Part shown: piece by piece, positions 52,930 through 61,638 of the stretch
Position numbering within the stretch: position 1 is the stretch's first letter
Layout: every line of letters begins with the position of its first letter
Source of the DNA: Lacinutrix algicola
Lineage (GTDB): Bacteria > Bacteroidota > Bacteroidia > Flavobacteriales > Flavobacteriaceae
DNA: 64,000 bases
Direction: 5' to 3'
Assembly (NCBI RefSeq): GCF_001418085.1
Contig: NZ_LIQH01000022.1
Coordinates: 1 to 64,000 of the forward strand
Notes under the pieces: model-generated
The model's database searches: none
Told to the model about the DNA's origin: nothing
The model's input: only the letters and a program-made list of their open reading frames with translations
Translations under genes and position numbers: made by a program

Positions 52930-54471
52930 ATGAAAAAAACTTTAACATTATTACTATTATGCTTTATAGGTATCGTTAGTAATGCACAACAAAAATCTCT
53001 AAACGAAATAACATCTTTTAAGATTAAAAATTCCGGTCCATTAATGGATAAAAATAATGATGTTGATGGCTATTATTTTTATTACCAAGTAGATAAGCTT
53101 AAGAAAGGTAAAAGGGAGTATGCTATTAAAATGTTGGATAATAATTTAAATGAAATTGCTACAAAATCTTATATAGATGATAAGAAAACTGTTTTAGCAG
53201 ATAGTAAATTTAATAATCAAGCATTAATGTTTGCTATGGTTAATTTAAAAGAAAGACAATACAAATTAGTTTCTTTTGATAGACAAGGAGAAAAGAGAAA
53301 AGATGTTGTAGTTCCTGTAAATAAAAAGGAAATGAAATGGCTGTCTCATATGGTTAAATCAGGGAATTTTAATTTGTTATTTCCGGTAGATAATAAAGGT
53401 TTTTTATTTAATTATATAAGAGATAATAAAAAACTAGGATATGGTTTAAAGTATGTAGCAACAGATGGTGGCAAATCTTGGAATTACAATTCTCCTGAAG
53501 GAATTAAAGAAATAATGACAATAAACCCGATTGAGGTTAATGAAGAAGTTGTTGTCGCTCTTCAGGGTTCTAAAAAATCATTATTTAGTCAAACAATAAA
53601 GTTAAAAGTTTTAGTAATAGACATTAAGACTGGAAAATTATTATTCGAAAAAGAATATGATCGTGAAAGCAATCCAAGATTTATAACCAATGCATTTTTA
53701 ACAGATGATAAACAATTAGTGTTATTAGGAGAGTATTTTGAAAAAGGAGATAACGTTTATAAAGATAAAAGCTTAGGTATTTTTGCTCAAGTTAATAGTT
53801 TAGATGGTACAGTAGTTTCAGATAGTAAAGTGAGCTGGAAAGACGAGATTGATAAAATGATGCCAGCAGAGGTTGTAAGAGGTAAGAAAAAGAAAAATAA
53901 AAGAGGTTATGTTTATTTTCACGATATTATTCGTACCCAAAATGGTTCTTTTTATTGTATTGGAGAAAGATTTAGAAAGACTGCAAGTGCAGGAGGAATT
54001 GCAATGGCTGCTTTAGGTGGAGGTGGTTCAGTTACACAACTTACAATTACAGATGCAGTGGTTTTTGAATTTGACAAAAGTTTTGGACTTAAAGATATTA
54101 GTGTCTTTGAAAAAGGGAAGTCAAGAGCTCCTAGTTTAATAGATTTTGGAAGTCCACAACTTAATGCACATGCTTTAAAATCTTACGGCGCATTTGATTA
54201 TGAATTTACCCAAATCGATGCAGATAGAGATCGTTTTTATTCTAGCTTTATCGATTATGAAAGATTAAAAGGTGAGAAAAACAAATCTGCTTTTAAAACA
54301 ATTATGTATAGTGATGGAAAGTTGTCTGAAGATAAAATTTATTTAAGTGAATCTAAAGGGAAAGTATCATACCGTGTATTACCAGGTAAGCTAGGTCATG
54401 TTATGTTGATGGAGTACAACAGAAAAGAAAAGACATTAGATATACATTTAGAAAAATTGAATATTAATTAA
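52930..54471 (+). CDS. Secreted protein of unknown function (possibly DUF6770)
   Basis: A 513-residue protein with a signal peptide (ending VSNAQQ). It is rich in beta strands and repeats of the pattern seen in propeller proteins (YYFYYQVDKLKKGKREYAIKML, GSFYCIGERFRK). The best match I can suggest is the Bacteroidota family DUF6770, with moderate confidence. There is a Gly-rich stretch, AMAALGGGGSV, near residue 358. It sits directly after the M48 protease and shares its transcript. Confidence 0.7.
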   Translation: MKKTLTLLLLCFIGIVSNAQQKSLNEITSFKIKNSGPLMDKNNDVDGYYFYYQVDKLKKGKREYAIKMLDNNLNEIATKSYIDDKKTVLADSKFNNQALMFAMVNLKERQYKLVSFDRQGEKRKDVVVPVNKKEMKWLSHMVKSGNFNLLFPVDNKGFLFNYIRDNKKLGYGLKYVATDGGKSWNYNSPEGIKEIMTINPIEVNEEVVVALQGSKKSLFSQTIKLKVLVIDIKTGKLLFEKEYDRESNPRFITNAFLTDDKQLVLLGEYFEKGDNVYKDKSLGIFAQVNSLDGTVVSDSKVSWKDEIDKMMPAEVVRGKKKKNKRGYVYFHDIIRTQNGSFYCIGERFRKTASAGGIAMAALGGGGSVTQLTITDAVVFEFDKSFGLKDISVFEKGKSRAPSLIDFGSPQLNAHALKSYGAFDYEFTQIDADRDRFYSSFIDYERLKGEKNKSAFKTIMYSDGKLSEDKIYLSESKGKVSYRVLPGKLGHVMLMEYNRKEKTLDIHLEKLNIN

Positions 54472-54496
54472 ATATTCAATTTTTAATAATTTTTAT

Positions 54497-54528
54497 AAAA
54501 CCAGAGAATTAGTATTCTCTGGTTTTTT
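54497..54528 (+). terminator. Terminator after the unknown secreted protein
   Basis: AAAACCAGAGAAT (54497-54509) and ATTCTCTGGTTTT (54514-54526) form a perfect 13-bp stem with a four-base loop, then T residues. Confidence 0.92.
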
Positions 54529-54603
54529 GTTTATAATAGAAGGTTTTACTCATTCAAAAGTAGCATTCACTCATTATAAATTTTATAGAAATTGAATTAA
54601 GTA

Positions 54604-54611
54604 TAGATTTG
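54604..54611 (+). promoter_or_regulatory. -7 element before the small T9SS cargo
   Basis: TAGATTTG fits TAnnTTTG, 23 bases before the start codon. No TTG at the expected upstream distance. Confidence 0.4.
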
Positions 54612-54634
54612 ATTTAACTTTAAAATTTAAAAAG

Positions 54635-55135
54635 ATGAAACAAACTTTACTATTATTTTTAACAATGAGTTATTCTGTTATTATTTATGGACAAGCCGAA
54701 ATTCAAACTGTCGAAAAGTCTGTAAATGTTTACACTTTAGAGGAGGTTGAGTTAGAAGCATCAAGAATAAAAACTAAAACGATAACTTCTATTAGGTGTT
54801 GTTATAGCGATACTATGATTTCGCGATGTAGTACTTATTGTACAGTAAAAGGAGTGTTGATTGGAGATGCCTTTGCTAAAAGAGAAGTTAATAATCTAAA
54901 GCTATATCCAAACCCTTCAACTAATGGGATTTTTCAAATAAATTTTAATAAAAAAAACAGTGAAATTAAAGTAATTGTTAATTCAATTTCTGGACAAGTA
55001 ATTCAATCTAATGTATTTCATAATGTATTAAATAAAGTGACCGTAGATTTGTCTCAATATCCTTCAGGAATTTATTTAATAAATATAATTGCAGATGGAA
55101 AACGTTTAACTGTCAAAAAAGCTATTAGAGGTTGA
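54635..55135 (+). CDS. Small secreted protein with a T9SS type A sorting domain
   Basis: A 166-residue protein with a signal peptide (ending IIYGQ) and a type IX secretion C-terminal domain (about residues 87-166: LKLYPNPSTNGIF opening, SGQVI and YPSGIYLINI middle, KKAIRG end). Only about 65 residues remain between the two. They include EEVELEASRI and a cysteine cluster (RCCYS, SRCSTYC). It is too small for a known enzyme; it could be a small surface factor or bacteriocin-like peptide, but this is speculation. Confidence 0.85.
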   Translation: MKQTLLLFLTMSYSVIIYGQAEIQTVEKSVNVYTLEEVELEASRIKTKTITSIRCCYSDTMISRCSTYCTVKGVLIGDAFAKREVNNLKLYPNPSTNGIFQINFNKKNSEIKVIVNSISGQVIQSNVFHNVLNKVTVDLSQYPSGIYLINIIADGKRLTVKKAIRG

Positions 55136-55179
55136 ATTTTTTAATATAAAAACCGTTATTTTGTACTATAAAATAATGA

Positions 55180-56130
55180 ATGACAGGACTAGTATATAAA
55201 TCGACAGGAAGTTGGTACACAGTTAAGACTGAGTTAGGTGCCACTTACGAATGCAGGATAAAAGGTAAATTTCGTTTACAAGGTATAAAGAGTACCAACC
55301 CAATTGCGGTAGGTGACTATGTGGATTTTGAGCTAGATACCAAAAGTGATCAAGAAACAGGTGTAATTAACAAGATTCATGATCGCGAAAATTACGTTGT
55401 TAGAAAATCGGTTAACCTATCTAAGCAAACACATATTATTGCTTCAAATATCGATCAGGTTTTTCTTTTAATAACGATAGATAATCCGCCAACATTTACA
55501 AGCTTTATAGATCGCTTTTTAGTAACGGCAGAGGCCTATTCTATTAAAACCGTTTTGGTTTTTAATAAAATAGATACTTATACCGAAGAAACTATTCTAG
55601 AAGTTAAATGGTTAGAGCATATTTATACAAATATAGGTTACGATTGTATTAGCGTTTCGGCTAAAACAGGAGAGAATATAGATAAAATTAAAGCCCTAAT
55701 GGAGGGCAAGGTTAGTGTGTTTACAGGACATTCTGGAGTAGGTAAGTCTACTTTAGTAAACACAATAGAACCTAGTTTAGACTTAAAAACAAAGTCTATT
55801 TCTACACAACATTCTCAAGGTCAGCACACAACAACATTTGCAGAAATGTTCGATTTAAGTTTCGATGCTAAAATTATAGACACACCAGGAATTAAAGGTT
55901 TTGGAGTTGTAGATATGGAAAAGGAAGAAATAAGCGATTATTTTCCTGAGTTTTTTAAACTGAGTCAAGATTGTAAATTTAATAACTGTATGCACATAGA
56001 AGAACCTAAATGTGCTGTTAAAGATGCTTTAGAAAGAGATGAGGTTGCAGCTTCTCGCTACAAAAGTTATGTTCAAATAATTGAAGGAGACGATCAGCAT
56101 TATAGAACCGATATTTGGGATAAAGAATAG
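55180..56130 (+). CDS. rsgA: Ribosome small subunit-dependent GTPase A
   Basis: A 316-residue circularly permuted GTPase that helps mature the 30S subunit. It has an N-terminal OB-fold (about 1-75), G4 NKID (about 127-130), then G1 GHSGVGKST (183-191) and G3 DTPG (about 233-236), the permuted order, and a C-terminal zinc motif (CKFNNCMH...CAV). It is followed by dtd after 75 bases; the two may be co-transcribed. Confidence 0.95.
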   Translation: MTGLVYKSTGSWYTVKTELGATYECRIKGKFRLQGIKSTNPIAVGDYVDFELDTKSDQETGVINKIHDRENYVVRKSVNLSKQTHIIASNIDQVFLLITIDNPPTFTSFIDRFLVTAEAYSIKTVLVFNKIDTYTEETILEVKWLEHIYTNIGYDCISVSAKTGENIDKIKALMEGKVSVFTGHSGVGKSTLVNTIEPSLDLKTKSISTQHSQGQHTTTFAEMFDLSFDAKIIDTPGIKGFGVVDMEKEEISDYFPEFFKLSQDCKFNNCMHIEEPKCAVKDALERDEVAASRYKSYVQIIEGDDQHYRTDIWDKE

Positions 56131-56205
56131 GTATTTATTCTTGCAAAGTGTCTAAAAAGTTGTAGCTCTTGAAAATAAAATGACCCGTTTTTTAGAAAAG
56201 TAAAC

Positions 56206-56658
56206 ATGAAAATAGTAATCCAAAGAGTTAGTAAAGCAAACGTAACTATTCAGGGCAATAAAGTTGCTTCAATAGAAAAAGGTGTTTTAATACTTTTAGG
56301 AATCGTTGCAGAAGATACTCAAGAAGATATTACATGGTTAACAAACAAAGTAGCTAATCTTCGCATTTTTGAAGACGAAGAAGGCATAATGAACAAGTCG
56401 CTATTAGAAACAAATGGAGAAGCCATTGTTGTAAGCCAATTTACACTACAAGCAAGTACAAAAAAAGGAAACAGACCAAGTTATATAAAAGCAGCACGTC
56501 CAGAAGTTGCTATTCCGTTATATAAAGCATTTAATACTACATTACAATCTCTACTTAATAAACCAATACAAACAGGAGAGTTTGGAGCAGACATGCAAGT
56601 ACAGTTAATAAACGATGGGCCTGTAACTATAATAATAGATTCTAAAAACAAAACGTAA
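56206..56658 (+). CDS. dtd: D-aminoacyl-tRNA deacylase
   Basis: A 150-residue DTD enzyme that frees tRNAs from D-amino acids or glycine. Key motifs are SQFTLQA (about 79-85) and the Gly-cisPro motif in NDGPVTI (about 138-144), plus GNRPSYIKAA (about 90-99). Length and motifs are typical. It lies after rsgA and before the DUF3857 pair. Confidence 0.95.
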   Translation: MKIVIQRVSKANVTIQGNKVASIEKGVLILLGIVAEDTQEDITWLTNKVANLRIFEDEEGIMNKSLLETNGEAIVVSQFTLQASTKKGNRPSYIKAARPEVAIPLYKAFNTTLQSLLNKPIQTGEFGADMQVQLINDGPVTIIIDSKNKT

Positions 56659-56726
56659 ATAGTTGTGATGCATTTTTATAAAGACTTAAATATTACTATA
56701 TTTCTAATCTAATCTAAACTAAATTA

Positions 56727-58622
56727 ATGCATCATAAAATTCCATTAAGCATAATTATTATGCTTTTTACACTTCTTAGTTTTTCGCAATCAGAAAAAAC
56801 AACAGCTTTAACATTAAGCGCAGATTTAAAAGAAAATGCTAACGCTGTTATTAGACTTAATTCAATTGAAATTGAAATTAAAGCCTATAACAAGATGGTT
56901 GTTAAAGAACACCGAATAGTTACTGTCTTAAACGATAATGGAAGACAAGATATTGGTGCTTCTATTGGTTACGATAAAACAGTAAATATTAAAGATGTTC
57001 GAGCTGTAATTTACGATGCTTTTGGAAACGAAATAAAAACGGTAAAAGAAAGAGATTTTAAAGACGTAAGTGCAATCTCTGGAGGAACTTTGTTTTCAGA
57101 TTACAGAAAAAAATATTTAAGTTACACACCAGCAAGTTATCCTTTTACAGTAGAATACACTAGTGAGTATGTAACATCTACAACCGCATTTATGCCAAGA
57201 TGGTTTCCTATTGATGGTTATTACGTAAGTACAGAGTATTCAAGCTTTAAGGTTATTAATAATTCTGGAATAGAGCTTAAAAAAAAGAGTTCAAATTTTA
57301 AAGGTTTTGCTATTACAGAGTTATCTAATAATCATTATGAAGCAAAAAAAATAAAAGCACTTGTAAAAGAGGATTTTTCTCCAAGTTTTACTTCGTTTGC
57401 ACCACACTTAAAATTCGCATTACAAGAGTTTGATATGAAAGGTGTAAAAGGAGTTAATACTAGTTGGCAATCTTTTGGTAAATGGGTAGATACAGATTTA
57501 AATAAAGGAACAGAAGAATTGCCAGCAGCTGTTATTAGTGAAATTAATAATCTTACTGCAACTGCAACTTCAAATCTTAAAAAAGCCAAGATTGTTTATC
57601 AATACATGCAAGATAAAACACGTTATATAAGTGTTCAAGTAGGTATTGGTGGCTGGAAACCAATGTTAGCTAGCGATGTAGATAGATTAAGTTATGGAGA
57701 TTGTAAAGCACTATCAAATTATACAAAAGCATTATTAAAAGCAGTAGGTGTAGAGTCTTATTACACTTTAATCTATGGGAATAGAAATATTGAAAATATA
57801 GATAAAGATTTTTCTTCTCAACAAGGAAATCATGCTATTTTAACAATGCCTGTACAAGATGATTACGTGTTTTTAGAATGCACTAGTCAAACAACACCTT
57901 TTGGTTATGTCGCAAATTTTACAGATGATAGAGACGCCTTAATAATAACTCCAGAAGGAGGTGAGATTGTACACACCACAGTTTATAAAACTCAAGACAA
58001 CACGCAAAAAACAAAAGCAAACATAACTTTAGATGCTCTAGGAAACATTATGGCAACCTTAAATGTTAGTTCCAGAGGGAGTCAATATGGTAAGTATAGA
58101 TCAGCAGAGTCTAAAGAAGAAAAAGATAAAAAACTCTATTATAAAAATAGATATCATAATATTAATAATCTTAATATTTTATCTATTGAAACTACAAACG
58201 ATAAAGAGAGTATCGTTTTTAAAGAGCATTTAGAGATAGAGGCTAATAAATATGCATCAAAAGCAGGTGGTAGATTACTATTAAATCCAAACGCTTTTAA
58301 TAAGAACACATATATACCACCAAGATATAAAAATAGAACCTTACCTTTTGAGGTAGATAGAGGTTTTGTAGACGAAGACGAATATGTGTTTAGCATAGAT
58401 CAAACGCTATCTTTAGAAGCAATGTTCAAGCCTGTAACAATAAGCAATAAGTTTGGTGAGTATACTGCTAAAATTGAAAAAATAAGTGATAAAGAGTTTA
58501 AATACACACGAAAACTAACAATAAAAAAAGGCAAGTACTCTAAAGAAGATTACAAAGCTTTTAGAACATTTTATAGTAATATAACAAAAAACGACAAGTC
58601 TAAAATTGCTCTAAAAAAATAA
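56727..58622 (+). CDS. DUF3857 / transglutaminase-like secreted protein
   Basis: A 631-residue protein with a signal peptide (ending LSFSQ), an N-terminal DUF3857 domain (about 30-230) and a transglutaminase-like core with Cys329 (YGDCKALS) and His369 (GNHAILTMPVQDD), consistent with an active catalytic Cys-His pair. A C-terminal DUF3858-like region follows. Such proteins are common in the Bacteroidota envelope, but their substrate is unknown. It is four bases from a paralogue. Confidence 0.9.
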   Translation: MHHKIPLSIIIMLFTLLSFSQSEKTTALTLSADLKENANAVIRLNSIEIEIKAYNKMVVKEHRIVTVLNDNGRQDIGASIGYDKTVNIKDVRAVIYDAFGNEIKTVKERDFKDVSAISGGTLFSDYRKKYLSYTPASYPFTVEYTSEYVTSTTAFMPRWFPIDGYYVSTEYSSFKVINNSGIELKKKSSNFKGFAITELSNNHYEAKKIKALVKEDFSPSFTSFAPHLKFALQEFDMKGVKGVNTSWQSFGKWVDTDLNKGTEELPAAVISEINNLTATATSNLKKAKIVYQYMQDKTRYISVQVGIGGWKPMLASDVDRLSYGDCKALSNYTKALLKAVGVESYYTLIYGNRNIENIDKDFSSQQGNHAILTMPVQDDYVFLECTSQTTPFGYVANFTDDRDALIITPEGGEIVHTTVYKTQDNTQKTKANITLDALGNIMATLNVSSRGSQYGKYRSAESKEEKDKKLYYKNRYHNINNLNILSIETTNDKESIVFKEHLEIEANKYASKAGGRLLLNPNAFNKNTYIPPRYKNRTLPFEVDRGFVDEDEYVFSIDQTLSLEAMFKPVTISNKFGEYTAKIEKISDKEFKYTRKLTIKKGKYSKEDYKAFRTFYSNITKNDKSKIALKK

Positions 58623-58626
58623 ACCA

Positions 58627-60666
58627 ATGAATTTAAAAAACTTAATATTAATAGCTTTTTTAATAGCTTTAAATACAATAACAGCTCAAGAATATAAATT
58701 TGGTAAAGTAGGTAAAGAAGAACTTGAAGAAACTGTATATAAAAACGATTCAACAGTAGATGCTGCAATATTATATCGCGAGTATAAAATTTATTATAAT
58801 TATATTCAAGATGAAGGTTTTAAAAAATTTATTGAAGTTTTTGAACGTGTTAAAATATATAATAAAAGAGGTTTTAATTGGGGAACAAAAATTGAGAAGC
58901 TCTATGATGAAAATAGTAAAAGAGAAGAAAAAATATATGGCTTAAAAGCATACACTTATAATCTTGAAAATGGTAAAATTGTAGATGAAAAGCTCAAAAA
59001 AAATGGAATTTTTGAAGAGCAGGAGAATAAATATTGGAAACAGTTTAAATTTACTATGCCTAATTTAAAAGCAGGTTCAATTGTTGAATATAAATATACG
59101 ATTGAGTCTCCAAATATTGATTTAAAAGAACATTATTTTCAATATAAAATTCCTGTTAAGAAACTTGTCTATCAATTAAAAGTTCCAGAATATTTTAGGT
59201 TAAATAAAACGTTTAATACTAAAGCAGTCTATATTCCAGAAATCATAGAAAATTCTAGTAGGAGGAAACTAGAAGTGTCATACCATTCTGCGCTAGCTCA
59301 TGGAGGAAGGAATGTGAAAACAAAATTTTCAAAAGATAACCTTGTTGAAAGGACTTATGATATAACAGAATATATATACGAAGCCGACTTAATTGATATA
59401 CCTCCATTAAAAACAGAAGCCTATGTGAATAATATAAATAATTATCGAGCTATGGTCAATTGGGAAATCGAGTCAGTAAAAGGATTTGATGGTACGGTAA
59501 GAGAATATTCGACAAATTGGGAAAGAGTTGTCAAAGGAATTTATCAACGTGAAAGTTTTGGAGGTCAGTTAGATAAGGTTAAGTATTTTGAAGATGATTT
59601 GCAATCTATTGTTAATGATAGTTACAAACCAATTGAGAAAGTAACTTCTGTATATTCCTTTTTGAAATCTAAAGTAAAATGGGATGGGTATTATGGATAC
59701 ACTTCTTATAATGGGTTAAAAAACGCCTATAAAGAGGGTTTTGGTAACGTTGCTGATATTAATTTAATGCTTGTTGCTATGTTGCGCTATGCAGGAATTT
59801 CTGCAAACCCAGTACTATTAAGTACAAGAGATAATGGGATCCCTTTATCTCCAACATTAGATGGTTTTAACTATGTAATCTGTCGTGTTAAATTGGATGA
59901 AGGTTATTTACTTTTAGATGGAACTAGTAATTATGGTGCTGTAAACATTCTTCCAGAAAGAGCCATAAATTGGCAAGGAAGAGTTATAGACGAAAGAGGT
60001 TATTCAGAATGGATTAGTTTAAACCCAGAAACAGTTTCAGATAATATTATCCAAATGAATATTAATATTCAAGACAATTTTTCTATAGATGGAAAATTAA
60101 GAAAAAAACTTAATAATTTCTTAGCTCAAGATTTTAGAGAGAAATTTGCTAAGGTAAAACCAGAAAGTATTATAGCAAATCTAGAAAAAGAGAAAGGAGA
60201 TATTATAATAGAAAATCTAGACATAAAAAATAAAACAGATTTAAGTAAACCTATACTTTTATCGTACGATTTTAAGTTAGATAATGCAGTAGAAGAAATA
60301 GGAGGGAAACTTTATTTTTCTCCATTATTATTTTTTGGAGAGAATACTAATGTGTTTATTCAGGATACTCGTACATATCCAATAGATTTAATATATCGTA
60401 GAAATACAAAATATAGAGTTAATATTACTTTACCAGAAGGATATGAAATAGAATTCATTCCAGAAAATGCAAAATTTTTACTTAATACAAACGAAGGTGA
60501 ATTTTCTTATGTTATAAAACCTAACGGAAAAACAATTCAGTTAATTATTAATTCAAATTTAAATAATACATTAATTTTACCTCAAGGATATCCTGAATTT
60601 AAAAAGTTTATACAATTGTCTACAGAGAAAAAATCTGAAAAAATTGTACTTAAAAAAATACAATAA
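58627..60666 (+). CDS. DUF3857 / transglutaminase-like protein, probable non-catalytic
   Basis: A 679-residue paralogue of the preceding protein, with a signal peptide (ending ITAQ), DUF3857 (about 30-240) and a transglutaminase-like fold. The catalytic positions appear altered: where its neighbour has GDC it has GNVADIN (Val375 in place of the Cys), and the His segment is FNYVICRV without a His. It is therefore probably a structural or binding protein, or an enzyme with a different mechanism. It starts four bases after its paralogue and six bases before the next gene. Confidence 0.88.
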   Translation: MNLKNLILIAFLIALNTITAQEYKFGKVGKEELEETVYKNDSTVDAAILYREYKIYYNYIQDEGFKKFIEVFERVKIYNKRGFNWGTKIEKLYDENSKREEKIYGLKAYTYNLENGKIVDEKLKKNGIFEEQENKYWKQFKFTMPNLKAGSIVEYKYTIESPNIDLKEHYFQYKIPVKKLVYQLKVPEYFRLNKTFNTKAVYIPEIIENSSRRKLEVSYHSALAHGGRNVKTKFSKDNLVERTYDITEYIYEADLIDIPPLKTEAYVNNINNYRAMVNWEIESVKGFDGTVREYSTNWERVVKGIYQRESFGGQLDKVKYFEDDLQSIVNDSYKPIEKVTSVYSFLKSKVKWDGYYGYTSYNGLKNAYKEGFGNVADINLMLVAMLRYAGISANPVLLSTRDNGIPLSPTLDGFNYVICRVKLDEGYLLLDGTSNYGAVNILPERAINWQGRVIDERGYSEWISLNPETVSDNIIQMNINIQDNFSIDGKLRKKLNNFLAQDFREKFAKVKPESIIANLEKEKGDIIIENLDIKNKTDLSKPILLSYDFKLDNAVEEIGGKLYFSPLLFFGENTNVFIQDTRTYPIDLIYRRNTKYRVNITLPEGYEIEFIPENAKFLLNTNEGEFSYVIKPNGKTIQLIINSNLNNTLILPQGYPEFKKFIQLSTEKKSEKIVLKKIQ

Positions 60667-60672
60667 AAAAGT

Positions 60673-61191
60673 ATGGCATCATTATTTGGGCATGGTTTAG
60701 TTGGTTTTACATTAACTAAAATTGCGAGTTCCAAAATAAGTAAACTATTACTGTTATTAGCCATTGGTTCTGCAATACTTCCAGATTTAGACGTTATTAC
60801 ATTTGGTGAAATTCCTTATTTACATCCTTTTGGACATCGTGGATTTACACATTCTATAGTTTTTGCCATTATTTGGGCAACTATCTTAGCTTTTGTATTT
60901 ACAAAAACCAAACGCAAGCTGTTTTTTGTTGTCATCTTTTTATCTACCATTTCACATGGTGTTTTAGATGCTTTAACAACAGGAGGTAAAGGCGTTGGTT
61001 TTTTTATACCGTTTAATAATGCTCGGTTTTTCTTTCCGTGGCAAGTGATAAAAGTATCACCTATTGGAATCAGCAAATTCTTTTCGAGTAGAGGAGTACA
61101 AGTTATTTTAAGTGAATTAAAATATATAGGAATTCCGTGTTTGATAGTTTTATTATTTTTACATTTTAAAAGAAAGACAACAAAAGTTTAA
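60673..61191 (+). CDS. YdjM-like membrane metal-dependent hydrolase (DUF457)
   Basis: A 172-residue integral membrane protein of the DUF457/YdjM family. LPDLDVITF (about 36-44) and HPFGHRGFTHS (about 51-61) supply the His/Asp ligands of the family, and three or four hydrophobic segments follow. E. coli YdjM is a membrane protein of the SOS regulon. The function here is unknown. It may be co-transcribed with the DUF3857 pair and the MazG-like gene. Confidence 0.85.
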   Translation: MASLFGHGLVGFTLTKIASSKISKLLLLLAIGSAILPDLDVITFGEIPYLHPFGHRGFTHSIVFAIIWATILAFVFTKTKRKLFFVVIFLSTISHGVLDALTTGGKGVGFFIPFNNARFFFPWQVIKVSPIGISKFFSSRGVQVILSELKYIGIPCLIVLLFLHFKRKTTKV

Positions 61192-61199
61192 TTTAAAAA

Positions 61200-61219
61200 T
61201 TACCGCTTTCGCGGAAAGT
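61200..61219. repeat. Small palindrome (TTTCCGCG family), copy 2, reverse orientation
   Basis: TTACCGCTTTCGCGGAAAGT, whose reverse complement TTTCCGCGAAAGCGG matches the copies at 34640 and 61557. Confidence 0.55.
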
Positions 61220-61223
61220 AACA

Positions 61224-61550
61224 ATGGACATAAAAAACGCACAACAAGAAGTAGATAACTGGATTAAAAACCATGGCGTTCGTTATTTTAACGAGCTTAC
61301 AAATATGGCACAACTTACAGAGGAAGTAGGTGAGGTTGCTAGAATTATAGCCAGACGTTATGGAGAGCAAAGCGAAAAAGAAAGCGATAAAAATAAAGAT
61401 TTAGGCGAAGAATTAGCCGATGTTATGTTTGTAGTCTTGTGTTTAGCAAACCAAACAGGAATAGACTTACAAGAGGCTTTCGATAAAAAATTAGATATAA
61501 AAACCAAACGCGATCACGATCGTCATCATAATAACGAAAAGCTTAAATAG
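61224..61550 (+). CDS. MazG-like nucleotide pyrophosphohydrolase
   Basis: A 108-residue all-alpha NTP-PPase. The metal ligands fall in LTEEVGEVARII (about 31-42) and LGEELADVMFVVL (about 71-83), the EExxE and ExxD pattern of this family; KRDHDRHH ends it. It probably hydrolyses non-canonical or damaged NTPs. It lies between two copies of a small palindrome. Confidence 0.9.
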   Translation: MDIKNAQQEVDNWIKNHGVRYFNELTNMAQLTEEVGEVARIIARRYGEQSEKESDKNKDLGEELADVMFVVLCLANQTGIDLQEAFDKKLDIKTKRDHDRHHNNEKLK

Positions 61551-61556
61551 TTTTTC

Positions 61557-61576
61557 ATTTCCGCGAAGACGGAAAT
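61557..61576. repeat. Small palindrome (TTTCCGCG family), copy 3
   Basis: ATTTCCG-CGAAGA-CGGAAAT, perfect seven-base arms, directly after the MazG-like stop codon. Confidence 0.65.
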
Positions 61577-61598
61577 ATTAAATAATTGTTTCATCCGT

Positions 61599-61628
61599 TT
61601 TGTCATTCCTGAGAAGACAGGAATCTAC
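61599..61628. repeat. Intergenic repeat (TGTCATTCCTGAGAAGACAG type)
   Basis: TGTCATTCCTGAGAAGACAG followed by GAATCTACT is an intact copy of a common bacterial intergenic repeat; an eroded copy lies at 26829-26858. Read in frame with aroA it would encode SFLRRQES, a known sign of a false N-terminus. Confidence 0.65.
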
Positions 61629-61638
61629 TCTTTTAAAT

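Noticed and set aside
61600-61638. Extension of aroA to 61600
   Set aside because: The extra codons are the TGTCATTCC intergenic repeat (SFLRRQES).
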